Source: Streptomyces xantholiticus
GTDB lineage: Bacteria > Actinomycetota > Actinomycetes > Streptomycetales > Streptomycetaceae
NCBI RefSeq assembly: GCF_014651015.1
Contig: NZ_BMWB01000002.1
Coordinates: 459,782-523,781, forward strand
DNA length: 64,000 nucleotides
Reading direction: 5' to 3'
Shown here piece by piece: positions 17,030-25,318 of this stretch (position 1 is the stretch's first letter; each line of letters begins with the position of its first letter). A model generated the notes under the pieces. It was given only the letters and a program-made list of their open reading frames with translations. It was not told the origin of the DNA and searched no databases. The translations under genes were made by a program, and so were the position numbers.

Positions 17030-17211
17030 GGTCTGATCCCTCGGCTTCCGGTGCTGTAGCGGGCAGTTCGTACGGCGGGTGGTACGGCCTCGACCGAGCG
17101 GCTGTTCAATCGGATCCAATGGACCTCTCGTTGAACGGCCCGCGCGGGCACCGCGTACAAGACCCCGACCGACCACGACCGGGTCGGCCCCCAATGAGAG
17201 GTACATCCGCA

Positions 17212-18150
17212 ATGCACAAGCGCACTCTCGCCGTGCCGGCCGCCGCCCTCGTGCTGGCCGTGGCCGGTGTCGTCCCAGCCGTCGCACATGACAGCCATGG
17301 AGGGGGGCGAAGTCTGTCGCAGTCCGCCGCCACGTTCACGAAACCCAGCCACGGCAAGGCCGTCACCTTCGCCGTCGTCCTCACCGGCGCGCACGAGGTG
17401 CCCGACGCGAGCGGGGCCGCCGTGAACGATCCGGACGGAAAGGCGGTGGCCCTGATGCAGGTGAAGGGCGACCGCGTGGTGTTCGCGATGCAGTGGGAAG
17501 GGTTCGTGCCGAGCCAGGGCCACATCCACCAGGGCGCCGCGGGGCAGAACGGCGACGTCAAGGTGCCGCTGTTCGGCACCCCGATGCCCGATTCGCTGCA
17601 CTCGGCCGCCGGGCACGCGACCTTGACCGACGCCGAGCTCGCGAAGAGCATCATCGAGCATCCGTCCGGGTTCTACATGAACCTGCACAGCGAGGAGTTC
17701 CCCGGCGGGGCGGTCCGCGGCCAGCTGAAGCAACTGCACGAGAACATCAACCCGCTCCACATCATCAAGGGCGGCAAGCTACGGGCCCTCGCCAACGGTG
17801 CCCAGGAGGTCGCCAACAACGACGCGACGAAGGTCAACGACCGGGACGGCAAGGCGGTGACGTTCCTGCACCCCAAGGGCCGGACCGTCGACTTCTCGCT
17901 GGCGTGGGTCAACATCAAGGCCCCCAGCGCCGCGCACATCCACAAGGGCGAATTCGGCAAGAACGGCGACGTGGTGATGGGCTTCTTCGACAAGCCGATT
18001 CCCGAGGGCCTGTTCGCCGTCTCCGGGCGGCTGAACGACCAGCACGCCGGAGTGGTCGAGGAGATCCGCAACAACCCGTGGGGCTTCTACTCCAACATCC
18101 ACACCGAGGAGTTCCCGGACGGGGCGGTCCGCGGCCAGCTCTTCCACTAG
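17212..18150 (+). CDS. Secreted protein with two CHRD domains
   Basis: A 312-residue exported protein. The signal peptide is MHKRTLAVPAAALVLAVAGVVPAVA. Two CHRD repeats follow (about residues 40-180 and 185-312). Each has GAHEVPDA or GAQEVANN at its start, a HIHQGAAG or HIHKGEFG metal-like motif in the middle and a NLHSEEFPGGAVRGQL or NIHTEEFPDGAVRGQL ending. CHRD domains occur in bacterial secreted proteins and in animal chordin. The ATG at 17212 follows GAGAGG at the right distance. Expression may be linked to the divergent lipoprotein gene. Confidence 0.9.
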   Translation: MHKRTLAVPAAALVLAVAGVVPAVAHDSHGGGRSLSQSAATFTKPSHGKAVTFAVVLTGAHEVPDASGAAVNDPDGKAVALMQVKGDRVVFAMQWEGFVPSQGHIHQGAAGQNGDVKVPLFGTPMPDSLHSAAGHATLTDAELAKSIIEHPSGFYMNLHSEEFPGGAVRGQLKQLHENINPLHIIKGGKLRALANGAQEVANNDATKVNDRDGKAVTFLHPKGRTVDFSLAWVNIKAPSAAHIHKGEFGKNGDVVMGFFDKPIPEGLFAVSGRLNDQHAGVVEEIRNNPWGFYSNIHTEEFPDGAVRGQLFH

Positions 18151-18226
18151 GAGGACCGACCGCCACGACGACCGGGACGATGACGACCAGGACGCCGACG
18201 GCGACGGTCTGTGCTCGGGACGAACA

Positions 18227-18559
18227 GTGACAGCGAAAACGCGAGAGGCGGCAGCAATGGCCAGGGTTCCCGCAGCGGCGGTGGCGGCAGGCGGACTCGT
18301 CGGCGGGTACGGCGTGGCCCGGTGGACCAGGAAGCGTCCCCTCGGCGGGGTCGCTCTCGCCGCGGCCGGCGCCGTGGCCGCCCGGCAATGGCACCAGGTC
18401 GCCGGGCCGAAGGCGGCGGCCGGGCTGAGCGCCGCGTACGTGGCCGCGTTCGCCGGGTCGCGCCCGCTCGCCAGGAAGGTCGGCGCGTGGCCGGCGGTGT
18501 TCACGGCGGCCGCCGGGGTGGCGCTGGCCTCGTGGACGGTCACGCGGCGCAGTCACTGA
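18227..18559 (+). CDS. Small alanine-rich membrane protein
   Basis: I do not recognise a named family. The 110-residue product has three to four weak hydrophobic Ala/Val/Gly helices (AAAVAAGGLVGGYGVARW, LGGVALAAAGAVAARQW, AAGLSAAYVAAFAGSRPLA, WPAVFTAAAGVALASW) separated by basic residues, a pattern of small streptomycete integral membrane proteins. The GTG at 18227 gives the start; the ATG at 18257 (MARVPAAAV) is equally possible. It follows the CHRD gene by 76 bp. Confidence 0.65.
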   Translation: MTAKTREAAAMARVPAAAVAAGGLVGGYGVARWTRKRPLGGVALAAAGAVAARQWHQVAGPKAAAGLSAAYVAAFAGSRPLARKVGAWPAVFTAAAGVALASWTVTRRSH

Positions 18560-18579
18560 CGGAGCCGGGGCCGGGCCCG

Positions 18580-18624
18580 GATCCCCGGGACACAGATCCC
18601 TGGGACTCCGATCCCCGGGTCCGA
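18580..18624. repeat. Three 15-bp tandem repeats
   Basis: The units GATCCCCGGGACACA, GATCCCTGGGACTCC and GATCCCCGGGTCCGA follow one another without gaps. Each has a CCCGGG-type palindromic core. They lie just past the small membrane protein gene, in the gap before the convergent DUF445 gene. Confidence 0.7.
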
Positions 18625-18724
18625 GAGTCCCCGAGATCGGGCTGAACGCTTCCGGCACACCGTACGTATTCATCCACACCTCCCCGTAGAGGCGTTGGGC
18701 GCGTGACCATCAGGCAGGGACCGG

Positions 18725-18812
18725 TCACGCGCCCAGCACATGTCCGGGGCCGGACGACCGGACCCTCACCCGCCCAGCGCACGTCCGGGGCCGGACGACC
18801 GGACCCTCACGC
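18725..18812. repeat. 41-bp tandem duplication of the DUF445 gene end
   Basis: Two units of 41 bp (18725-18765 and 18766-18806) differ at only a few bases. The bases that begin each unit (TCACGCGCCCAGC) recur at 18807, where they encode the last codons and stop of the DUF445 gene. The repeat thus starts with a copy of the gene's own 3' end. Confidence 0.75.
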
Positions 18813-20156
18813 GCCCAGCGCGTGCGCGACGGTGTAGATGAGCAGGCCGGCCAGCGCGCCGACCACCGTGCCGTTGATCCGGATGAACTGGAGGTCGCGG
18901 CCGATGTGCGCCTCGATCTTGCGGGAGGTGTGCTCCGCGTCCCAGCTCGCGACGGTTTCCGAGATGAGCGAGGTGATCTCCCCGCGGTACGTCGTCACCA
19001 CGTACACCGCCGCCTCCTCCACCCAGCCGTCCACCTTCGCCTGGAGCCGGCTGTCCGTCGCGAGGCGCGACCCGAGGGAGAGCAGCGAGGCGCGGGCCCG
19101 CATCCGCAGCTCGCTCCGGTCGTCCTCCGCCGCCGAGATGATCATGGCGCGGACGGAGGACCAGGCCGACGCGATCACGTCCTGCACCTCGGTGCGCGAC
19201 AGCAGCTCCGACTTCATGCGCTCCACGCGGGCGCGGGTGTCCGTGTCCGACTGGAGGTCCGCGGCGAAGTCGCCGAGGAAGCGGTCGATCGCCCCGCGCG
19301 CCGGGTGGCCGGGCATGTCGCGCATCTCGGTGACGAAACGCACCAGCTCCTTGTAGACGCGCTCGCCGACCTTCCTGTCCACGAAGCGCGGGGTCCAGCC
19401 GGGCGCCCCGCCCTCGACGGCGTCCATCACGGAGCCGGAATGGAGGATCAGCCAGTCGTGCGCACGGGTGCAGATCAGGTCGACGGCACGGTGGTGGGCG
19501 CCGTCCGCGACGACCTTCTGGAGCGTCTTGCCGATACCGGGCGCGATCTCGGCGGCCTCGGCGCGGCGGGTGATCGCCTCGCCGACGACCGCCTGCACAT
19601 CGGAGTCGCGCAGCACGGTCAGCGCGCCGCGCAGGGCGGTCGACAGTTCGGCGGTGACCCGGTCGGCGTGCGCGGGTTCGGCGAGCCAGGCCCCGAGCCG
19701 GCTGCCGATGCCGACGGCGCGGAGCCTGAGCCGTACGACGTCGCCCGAGAGGAAGTTCTCGCCGACGAACGAGCCGAGGGAAGCGCCGAGCTGGTCCTTC
19801 TTGTTCGGGATGATCGCGGTGTGCGGGATGGGGATGCCGAGCGGGTGGCGGAAGAGGGCGGTGACGGCGAACCAGTCGGCGAGCGCGCCGACCATGCCGG
19901 CCTCGGCCGCCGCCGCGACGTAACCGGCCCAGGCACCGAGGCCCGCGTTCTTCGCCCAGGTGGCGAGGACGAAGACGAGCGCGACGAGCAGCAGCAGCCC
20001 GGTCGCGGTCGTCTTCATCCGCCGCACACCACGCCGCTTCTCCTCGTCGGCCTCGGTGTACGCGAACGACGGCAGGGCCGTCGAGGGGGCCGGCCGGGCG
20101 CTCGTGCCGCCGACCCGGTCACCGCCGCCCGGCTTGCCCAGTTCTGTACGTTCCAT
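18807..20156 (-). CDS. DUF445 family membrane protein
   Basis: A 449-residue protein. Two membrane helices flank the sequence: near the N-terminus ATGLLLLVALVFVLATWAKN with AAEAGMVGALADWFAVTALFRHPLGIPIPHTAIIPNKKDQLG (the DUF445 signature), and at the C-terminus NGTVVGALAGLLIYTVAHALGA. The middle is a long helical, probably cytoplasmic, region. The function is unknown; related proteins include B. subtilis YheB. I chose the ATG at 20156 (MERTELGKPG); the extension upstream has no support. Confidence 0.9.
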   Translation of the reverse strand: MERTELGKPGGGDRVGGTSARPAPSTALPSFAYTEADEEKRRGVRRMKTTATGLLLLVALVFVLATWAKNAGLGAWAGYVAAAAEAGMVGALADWFAVTALFRHPLGIPIPHTAIIPNKKDQLGASLGSFVGENFLSGDVVRLRLRAVGIGSRLGAWLAEPAHADRVTAELSTALRGALTVLRDSDVQAVVGEAITRRAEAAEIAPGIGKTLQKVVADGAHHRAVDLICTRAHDWLILHSGSVMDAVEGGAPGWTPRFVDRKVGERVYKELVRFVTEMRDMPGHPARGAIDRFLGDFAADLQSDTDTRARVERMKSELLSRTEVQDVIASAWSSVRAMIISAAEDDRSELRMRARASLLSLGSRLATDSRLQAKVDGWVEEAAVYVVTTYRGEITSLISETVASWDAEHTSRKIEAHIGRDLQFIRINGTVVGALAGLLIYTVAHALGA

Positions 20157-20269
20157 CCGCTCCACCCGTCCGCGCCTGCGTCCGTACGCAATGTCCCTAC
20201 CACTCGTCCCTACATCAGGTACTCCTGGGCGGCACATCGAGTTCCCGGACCATGCCGGATGATGTGTGC

Positions 20270-21514
20270 ATGAATAAGCGTCAGGGGTATGTGAATCTCG
20301 CTGCCCTCATGGCCACAGTTGCCCTCATTTGTGGCGGTATCTACCTCGGTGTCGGCTCCTTCAAGAAGAAACCCGAGCTTCGTACGCCCCCGGCCGCCGT
20401 ACCGGAATGGATCGGCACCTGGTCCGCGAGTCCCGTCGCCGCCGCAGCGGCCACCTCCGCGGTCGGCGCGCCCAGCGGCCGCGACGGCCGTTCCGTGCGG
20501 AACGTCGTGCACACCAGCATCGGCGGCACGGCCGCCCGCGTCACCTTCTCCAATCTGTACGGCACCGAGCCGCTGCGGATCACCGGCGCATCGCTCGCCG
20601 TACGCGCGGGCACCGGCCCGGCCGCCGTCGAGGGCAGCCTGCGCCGGATGACCTTCGACGGGGCGCACGAGGTGACCGTCGAGCCCGGCGGGCTGATCGT
20701 CAGCGACCCGGTCGTCCTGCGTATCCCGTACGACGGCGACCTGCTGATCTCCGTCCACACCCCGGCGCCCGGCGGCCCGGCCACCAGCCACCCGCACGCC
20801 GTCCAGACCTCCTATCTGGCGGACGGCGACGCCACGCGGGACGAGACGGGCGACGCGTACGAGGAGCAGACCAGCTCCTGGCACCACGTCACCGCCGTAG
20901 ACGTCCTGACCTCGCAGGCACGCGGCGCGATCGTCGCCGTCGGCGACTCGATCACCGACGGGGTCTCCGCGACCCCCGGCGCCAACAAGCGGTGGCCGGA
21001 CGTGCTCGCCGACCGGCTCGGCGGCCGCTACGGCGTACTCAACCAGGGCATCAGCGGCAACCGGCTGCTGGAGTACGGGCGCGGCCCCAGCACCCTGGAA
21101 CGCTTCGACCGTGACGTCCTGGCGCGGTCCGGCGCGCGGACCGTGATCGTCGCCATAGGCATCAACGACGTACTGCGCGCACCGCACGCGCCCACCGCGG
21201 ACCACGTGACCGCGGGCCTGACCGAGCTCGCCGACCGCGCCCACGCCCGCGGGTGGCGGGTGATCGGCTCCACGCTCGCGCCGTGCGGCGGCCACCCCCG
21301 CTGCACCGCGTCCGCGGAAGCGGAACGCCTGAAGATCAACCAATCGATCCGCTCGGGCGGCATCTTCGACGCGGTGGTCGACTTCGACGCAGCGCTGCGG
21401 GATCCGTACGCACCGGGGCGGCTGAGGCCGGTGTACGACTCGGGGGATCATCTGCATCCCAGCGATGCGGGGTTCGTACGGATGGGGACGACGGTGGATC
21501 TGGCAGCGCTGTAA
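20270..21514 (+). CDS. Secreted SGNH/GDSL hydrolase
   Basis: A 414-residue exported esterase. An N-terminal membrane or signal helix (LAALMATVALICGGIYLGVG) precedes a beta-rich domain (residues 45-200) and then the SGNH domain. Its blocks are visible: GDSITDG (block I Ser), the Gly of QGISGNR, GINDVLRAP (block III Asn) and DHLHPSDAG with the Asp-x-x-His pair. The two-domain layout matches polysaccharide deacetylase-like GDSL enzymes of actinomycetes. The ATG at 20270 follows GGATGA. The exact substrate is unknown. Confidence 0.93.
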   Translation: MNKRQGYVNLAALMATVALICGGIYLGVGSFKKKPELRTPPAAVPEWIGTWSASPVAAAAATSAVGAPSGRDGRSVRNVVHTSIGGTAARVTFSNLYGTEPLRITGASLAVRAGTGPAAVEGSLRRMTFDGAHEVTVEPGGLIVSDPVVLRIPYDGDLLISVHTPAPGGPATSHPHAVQTSYLADGDATRDETGDAYEEQTSSWHHVTAVDVLTSQARGAIVAVGDSITDGVSATPGANKRWPDVLADRLGGRYGVLNQGISGNRLLEYGRGPSTLERFDRDVLARSGARTVIVAIGINDVLRAPHAPTADHVTAGLTELADRAHARGWRVIGSTLAPCGGHPRCTASAEAERLKINQSIRSGGIFDAVVDFDAALRDPYAPGRLRPVYDSGDHLHPSDAGFVRMGTTVDLAAL

Positions 21515-21612
21515 CGCGGGCCGGGCCTCGCCCTGCGACGGGCTTGCCGCCCGCTTCCCGCTGTGTGCGGCTCCACCGCGTGGCGGTCTCTGCCGGGACC
21601 GAAGCACGCGGC

Positions 21613-21774
21613 AATTCGAGCCCACCGGTATTCGAGGTGCCGGGGTCGGGGCGCCGGGCCGGGGCGGACCCCCGACAGACGGCCAATCTCAGCCCGCCGG
21701 CGTTTGAGGCGCGGGGGAACGGGTCCATGGGGGCGCAGCCCCCGTAGGAACGGGGCCCGGGGCGGAGCCCCGGG
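21613..21774. repeat. Dispersed Streptomyces intergenic repeat, two copies plus two hairpins
   Basis: The stretch 21515-21894 has no gene. It contains two related 30-bp elements: around 21613-21643 (AATTCGAGCCCACCGGTATT then CGAGGTGC) and 21685-21715 (AATCTCAGCCCGCCGGCGTT then TGAGGCGC). They are followed by the hairpins GGGGGCGCAGCCCCC (about 21729-21744) and CCCGGGGCGGAGCCCCGGG (21756-21774). This resembles repeats scattered through Streptomyces intergenic regions; the hairpins could terminate both flanking convergent genes. Confidence 0.6.
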
Positions 21775-21894
21775 TCGGGAAGGGGCGGGCAGGCGAAACG
21801 GCCCCGCGCAGCGGCCACCCCCGCCCCGCGCCCACCACGCCCCGGGCAACACACCGCCACGCCCCAGGGCACCCGGTCAAGCCCGCCGCAGACG

Positions 21895-22590
21895 CTACGC
21901 GCCTCCGCCCAGCTCCTTGCGGTCGTCCCGGTCGTCCCCCTTCATGAGCTTCCGCTCACGTTCACGCTCCGCCTTCAGCCGCTGCTTCTCCGCCCGCGTG
22001 AGCTTGCGCTCCACACCGACGCCGCCCATCAGCGCCAGACCCCTGATGATCACGCGGGGCGCTTCCGGGTCGGGGGTGGCATCGACGCGGCCTCGTTCGT
22101 CGAAGCCGCCCATCAGACCGATGCCTCTGACTTCGACGTTCAGGCCGGGCGGCACGGTGACCTGGATGCCGCCCATGATCGCGATGCAGTCGATCACGGT
22201 CTCCCGGTCCTCGAACCGGGCTTCGCGCAGGTCCAGCTCGCCGCCGCCCATCAGGGCGAACGCGGTGAACCTCCGGCCGACGGTCCAGCTCCCCCGCCGC
22301 CCGAAGCCGCCCCAGAACGAGAACGCGCCCTTAGAGGTGGCCGGCCCGCCGACCCGGCCCGACCAGGTGGTGCGGGGGCCTTCGACGGCAGAGGCGGGGC
22401 CGGCCGGCACCGGCAGGTCGCGCACCAGCGGCTCCAAGTCACCGTGCGTGCGCGCCCGGTACGCCGCGTCCAGGCGCTGTTCGAACTCGTTCATGTCGAG
22501 CCGCCCTTCGGCGACGGCGTCCCGCAGCCGCTCGGCGACCCGCTCGCGTTCGGCGTCGGAGGCGCGCATCTCGGGGAGTTCGCTCGTCAT
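21895..22590 (-). CDS. DUF1707/DUF2154-type membrane-stress protein
   Basis: A 231-residue soluble protein. The N-terminal DUF1707 motif (MRASDAERERVAERLRDAVAEGRLDMNEFEQRLDAAYRART) occupies residues 8-50. A glycine-rich beta-helix region resembling LiaF/DUF2154 follows, with repeated IAIMGGIQVTVP, IGLMGGFDERG and LALMGGVGVERK blades, and then a charged coiled tail (RAEKQRLKAERERERKLMKG). LiaF-like proteins sense envelope stress elsewhere. Its partner here is unknown; it lies just downstream of an ABC-2 exporter on the same strand. Confidence 0.88.
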   Translation of the reverse strand: MTSELPEMRASDAERERVAERLRDAVAEGRLDMNEFEQRLDAAYRARTHGDLEPLVRDLPVPAGPASAVEGPRTTWSGRVGGPATSKGAFSFWGGFGRRGSWTVGRRFTAFALMGGGELDLREARFEDRETVIDCIAIMGGIQVTVPPGLNVEVRGIGLMGGFDERGRVDATPDPEAPRVIIRGLALMGGVGVERKLTRAEKQRLKAERERERKLMKGDDRDDRKELGGGA

Positions 22591-22616
22591 ACCGGCAGCC
22601 TAGTCAAGCAAACCGG

Positions 22617-23573
22617 TCAGGCCGAGCGCTCCGCGTACATCTTCGCGATCACCGCTTCGATGTCCGGCTCCCGCACCGACAGGTCCACCAGCGGATACCG
22701 TTCCGCCAGCGCCGCCACCAGCGGCGCCGCCGACACCGAGGCGGGGAACGCCAGCCACTGCCGCGGCCCCTCCACCTTCAGCGTCCGGGCCGACTCCAGG
22801 TCGATGGGCGGCAGCTCTCGTTCCAGGTCCACCACCAGTGTCCGCTCGCTCTCGCCCACTTCGTGCAGCCCTGCCAGGGCCCCGTCGTACATCAGCCGCC
22901 CGTGGTCGATGACCATCACACGTTTGCACAGCTGTTCGATGTCGGTCAGGTCGTGCGTGGTCAGCAGGACCGTGGTGCCGCGTTCCGCGTTCAGTTCGCG
23001 CAGGAACCGACGGACCTTCGCCTTGGAGATGACGTCGAGTCCGATGGTGGGCTCGTCCAGGTACAGCACCTCGGGGTCGTGCAGCAGCGCGGCCGCGATG
23101 TCGCCGCGCATCCGTTGCCCCAGCGACAGCTGACGCACCGGCACCTCCAAGAGCTCCGCCAGGTCGAGCAGTTCGACGCAGCGGTCCAGGTTCTGCCGGA
23201 AGACCGGGTCGGGGATGCGGTACATGCGGTGCATCAGCCGGTACGAGTCGCGCAGCGGCAGGTCCCACCAGAGTGTCGTGCGCTGCCCGAAGACGACGCC
23301 GATGCGCTGCGCGAGCCGCGTCCGCTCCTTCGACGGGTCGATGCCCGCGACCCGGAGCCGGCCGCCGCTGGGGGTGAGGATGCCGGTCAGCATCTTGATC
23401 GTGGTGGACTTGCCGGCGCCGTTCGGGCCGATGTAACCGACCATCTCGCCGCGGGGGACGGTGAAGCTGATTCCGTCGACGGCCCGCACCTGGTGCTTCT
23501 CCCTGCGCAGCCGGCCCGTCCTGCGTCGTACGTCGAAGACCTTCTCGACCTGGTCGAGTTCGATGAAATCCAC
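22617..23573 (-). CDS. ABC-2 type exporter ATP-binding protein
   Basis: A 318-residue ATPase. Walker A is GPNGAGKSTT, the signature LSLGQRMRGD, Walker B VLYLDEPTIGLD, and the H-loop LLTTHDLTD. The layout fits the NatA-like group paired with PF06182 (DUF990) permeases. I chose the GTG at 23573 (VDFIELDQVEKVFDV); it lies eight bases past the stop of the permease gene, so the three genes form one operon. The exported substrate is unknown. Confidence 0.92.
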   Translation of the reverse strand: MDFIELDQVEKVFDVRRRTGRLRREKHQVRAVDGISFTVPRGEMVGYIGPNGAGKSTTIKMLTGILTPSGGRLRVAGIDPSKERTRLAQRIGVVFGQRTTLWWDLPLRDSYRLMHRMYRIPDPVFRQNLDRCVELLDLAELLEVPVRQLSLGQRMRGDIAAALLHDPEVLYLDEPTIGLDVISKAKVRRFLRELNAERGTTVLLTTHDLTDIEQLCKRVMVIDHGRLMYDGALAGLHEVGESERTLVVDLERELPPIDLESARTLKVEGPRQWLAFPASVSAAPLVAALAERYPLVDLSVREPDIEAVIAKMYAERSA

Positions 23574-23580
23574 TGTGTCC

Positions 23581-24384
23581 TCAGTTTCCGGTGCTTCGAT
23601 ACGAACGGAGCCCGGCCCTCCAGGCCAGTGCCGCGAGCCCGAGACAGCCGGCGGCGACGACGGGCGGCAGCAGCGCGAACCAGTCGGGCAGACCGATCGG
23701 GTCTTCGCGGCCCAGCACGTACAGCGAGGGCACCCAGTTGACGAAGGCCAGCGGTACGACGAACGTGACGCCGCGCACGAGGTCCTTCGCGAAGATCGAC
23801 GGCGGGTACTGCAGCAGCGTGTTCCCGCCGTAGGTGAATGAGCTCTGCACCTCTGCCGCGTCCTGCGCGAAGAACTGGAACGCCGCACCCGCCACGAACA
23901 CCGACGCGAAGATCGCGGCCCCGCAGAGCGGCATCAGCGCCAGCATCGCCGCTTTCGTCACCGTCCACTCGATGTCGAGGGTCACCAGTGCGTACGTGAG
24001 CACCAGCAGGCCCTGCGTGATCCGTCCGAGGCGACGCAGCGCGAACCGGTCGGCGGCGACCTGGACGAGCACCGGCACCGGCCGTACGAGAAGGGTGTCG
24101 AGCGTGCCGTCCCGTACGCGGCGCCCCAGCCGGTCCATCGACCCCATCAGCAGGTCGGCGAGGCCGAAGGCGGTGCTCGTGGTCCCGTACAGGAACGCGA
24201 CCTCCGGCAGCGAGTAGCCGCCCAGCGCGTCGACGTGCGAGAACATCAGCAGGATCGTGACGAAGTCGAAGGCGGTGGCCGCGAAGTTGCCGATCGTCGT
24301 CAGTGCGAACGACGCCCGGTACGCCATGGTGGAGCGCACCCACATCGCGACGATCAGCCCGTACGCCCTGAGCGCATCAGCCAC
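23581..24384 (-). CDS. ABC-2 family permease (PF06182)
   Basis: A 267-residue membrane protein with six predicted helices. It carries SMDRLGRRVRDGTLDTLLVRPVPVLVQ, a family signature, after the first two helices. It is the second permease of the exporter; its start overlaps the preceding permease stop by 8 bp, a sign of translational coupling. Such heterodimeric exporters move unknown lipids or peptides in actinobacteria. Confidence 0.9.
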   Translation of the reverse strand: MADALRAYGLIVAMWVRSTMAYRASFALTTIGNFAATAFDFVTILLMFSHVDALGGYSLPEVAFLYGTTSTAFGLADLLMGSMDRLGRRVRDGTLDTLLVRPVPVLVQVAADRFALRRLGRITQGLLVLTYALVTLDIEWTVTKAAMLALMPLCGAAIFASVFVAGAAFQFFAQDAAEVQSSFTYGGNTLLQYPPSIFAKDLVRGVTFVVPLAFVNWVPSLYVLGREDPIGLPDWFALLPPVVAAGCLGLAALAWRAGLRSYRSTGN

Positions 24385-25177
24385 CCTGGACCACCACCCG
24401 GCGCGTCGCGACCGACTGCAGCGCCCGCCCGGCGGCCAGCAGGACGAGCGCCCAGCCGCCCTGGAAGGCGTATGCCCGGACCAGGTCCCAGCCCGTGTGC
24501 GTGCCGAGGAACACGTCGGCGGGGACCTGCAGCAGCGACGACCAGGGCAGTGCGCGGGCCACGTCGCCGAGCAGCCCGGGGAAGAGGTTCAGCGGCAGCA
24601 GCATCCCCGAGAAGAACAGGCCGACCAGCCAGCACATCTGCATCACGCCGGTGCCGTCCATCAGCCAGAACGCCGACAGCGCCACCAGGAACCGCACCGC
24701 GAAGCTCACCACCACGCCGAGCGCCACCGACACCAGGAAGGCCACCCATGTCAACGGCGAGACGGGCAGGGCCAGATCGAACGCCAGCGCACCGAGCACC
24801 ATCGGCACGATGCCCCGCCCGAGCAGGTGGAAGGCGGCCCGGCCCAGGTCCCCGGCCAGCCACCACAATTGGAGGTCGGCCGGACGGTAGAGGTCGATGG
24901 CGATGTCACCGGTACGGATGCGCTCGATCAGTTCGTCCTCGAAGCCGCCGCCCATCATGGCGCAGGTCATCAGGAGTGCCTGGCCCAGCCACACATAGGT
25001 GAGCGCTTGGGACTGGTCGTATCCGCCGAGCTGCGGACGCTCGTCCCACAGGGCGATATAGGTGTACGCGAGGATGAAACCGAAAACGGTGTTGGTGAAC
25101 ACCCCTGCCGCCGTCGCCACCCGGTAGGTCGCATAGCGCCGGAACCCACCCGCCGCGACGACCGCATAGAGCCGCAC
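24377..25177 (-). CDS. ABC-2 family permease (PF06182), first of pair
   Basis: A 266-residue protein with six helices and the same family signature in variant form (IERIRTGDIAIDLYRPADLQLWWLAGDLG). The GTG at 25177 lies 7 bp after GGAGGGG, a better start than the upstream codons of the open frame. It is the first gene of the three-gene exporter operon (permease-permease-ATPase) and is divergent from the class A PBP gene with about 140 bp between, so envelope-related control is plausible. Confidence 0.88.
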   Translation of the reverse strand: MRLYAVVAAGGFRRYATYRVATAAGVFTNTVFGFILAYTYIALWDERPQLGGYDQSQALTYVWLGQALLMTCAMMGGGFEDELIERIRTGDIAIDLYRPADLQLWWLAGDLGRAAFHLLGRGIVPMVLGALAFDLALPVSPLTWVAFLVSVALGVVVSFAVRFLVALSAFWLMDGTGVMQMCWLVGLFFSGMLLPLNLFPGLLGDVARALPWSSLLQVPADVFLGTHTGWDLVRAYAFQGGWALVLLAAGRALQSVATRRVVVQGG

Positions 25178-25318
25178 GACCACTCCCCTCCACGCGACCG
25201 CCCCGGGCACCAAAGCGCACGACCCTAGCTCAGGGCGACTGGCCACCGCGAGGGGATTTCCGGTGACGGAAGCGCCCGGATACGGGGGATATCGGGATGA
25301 AAAGTGCAGTATGGGTCC

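Noticed and set aside
18540..18782. Leftward open frame over the 15-bp and 41-bp repeats
   Set aside because: The product is repetitive Arg/Ser/Gly sequence arising from the tandem repeats.
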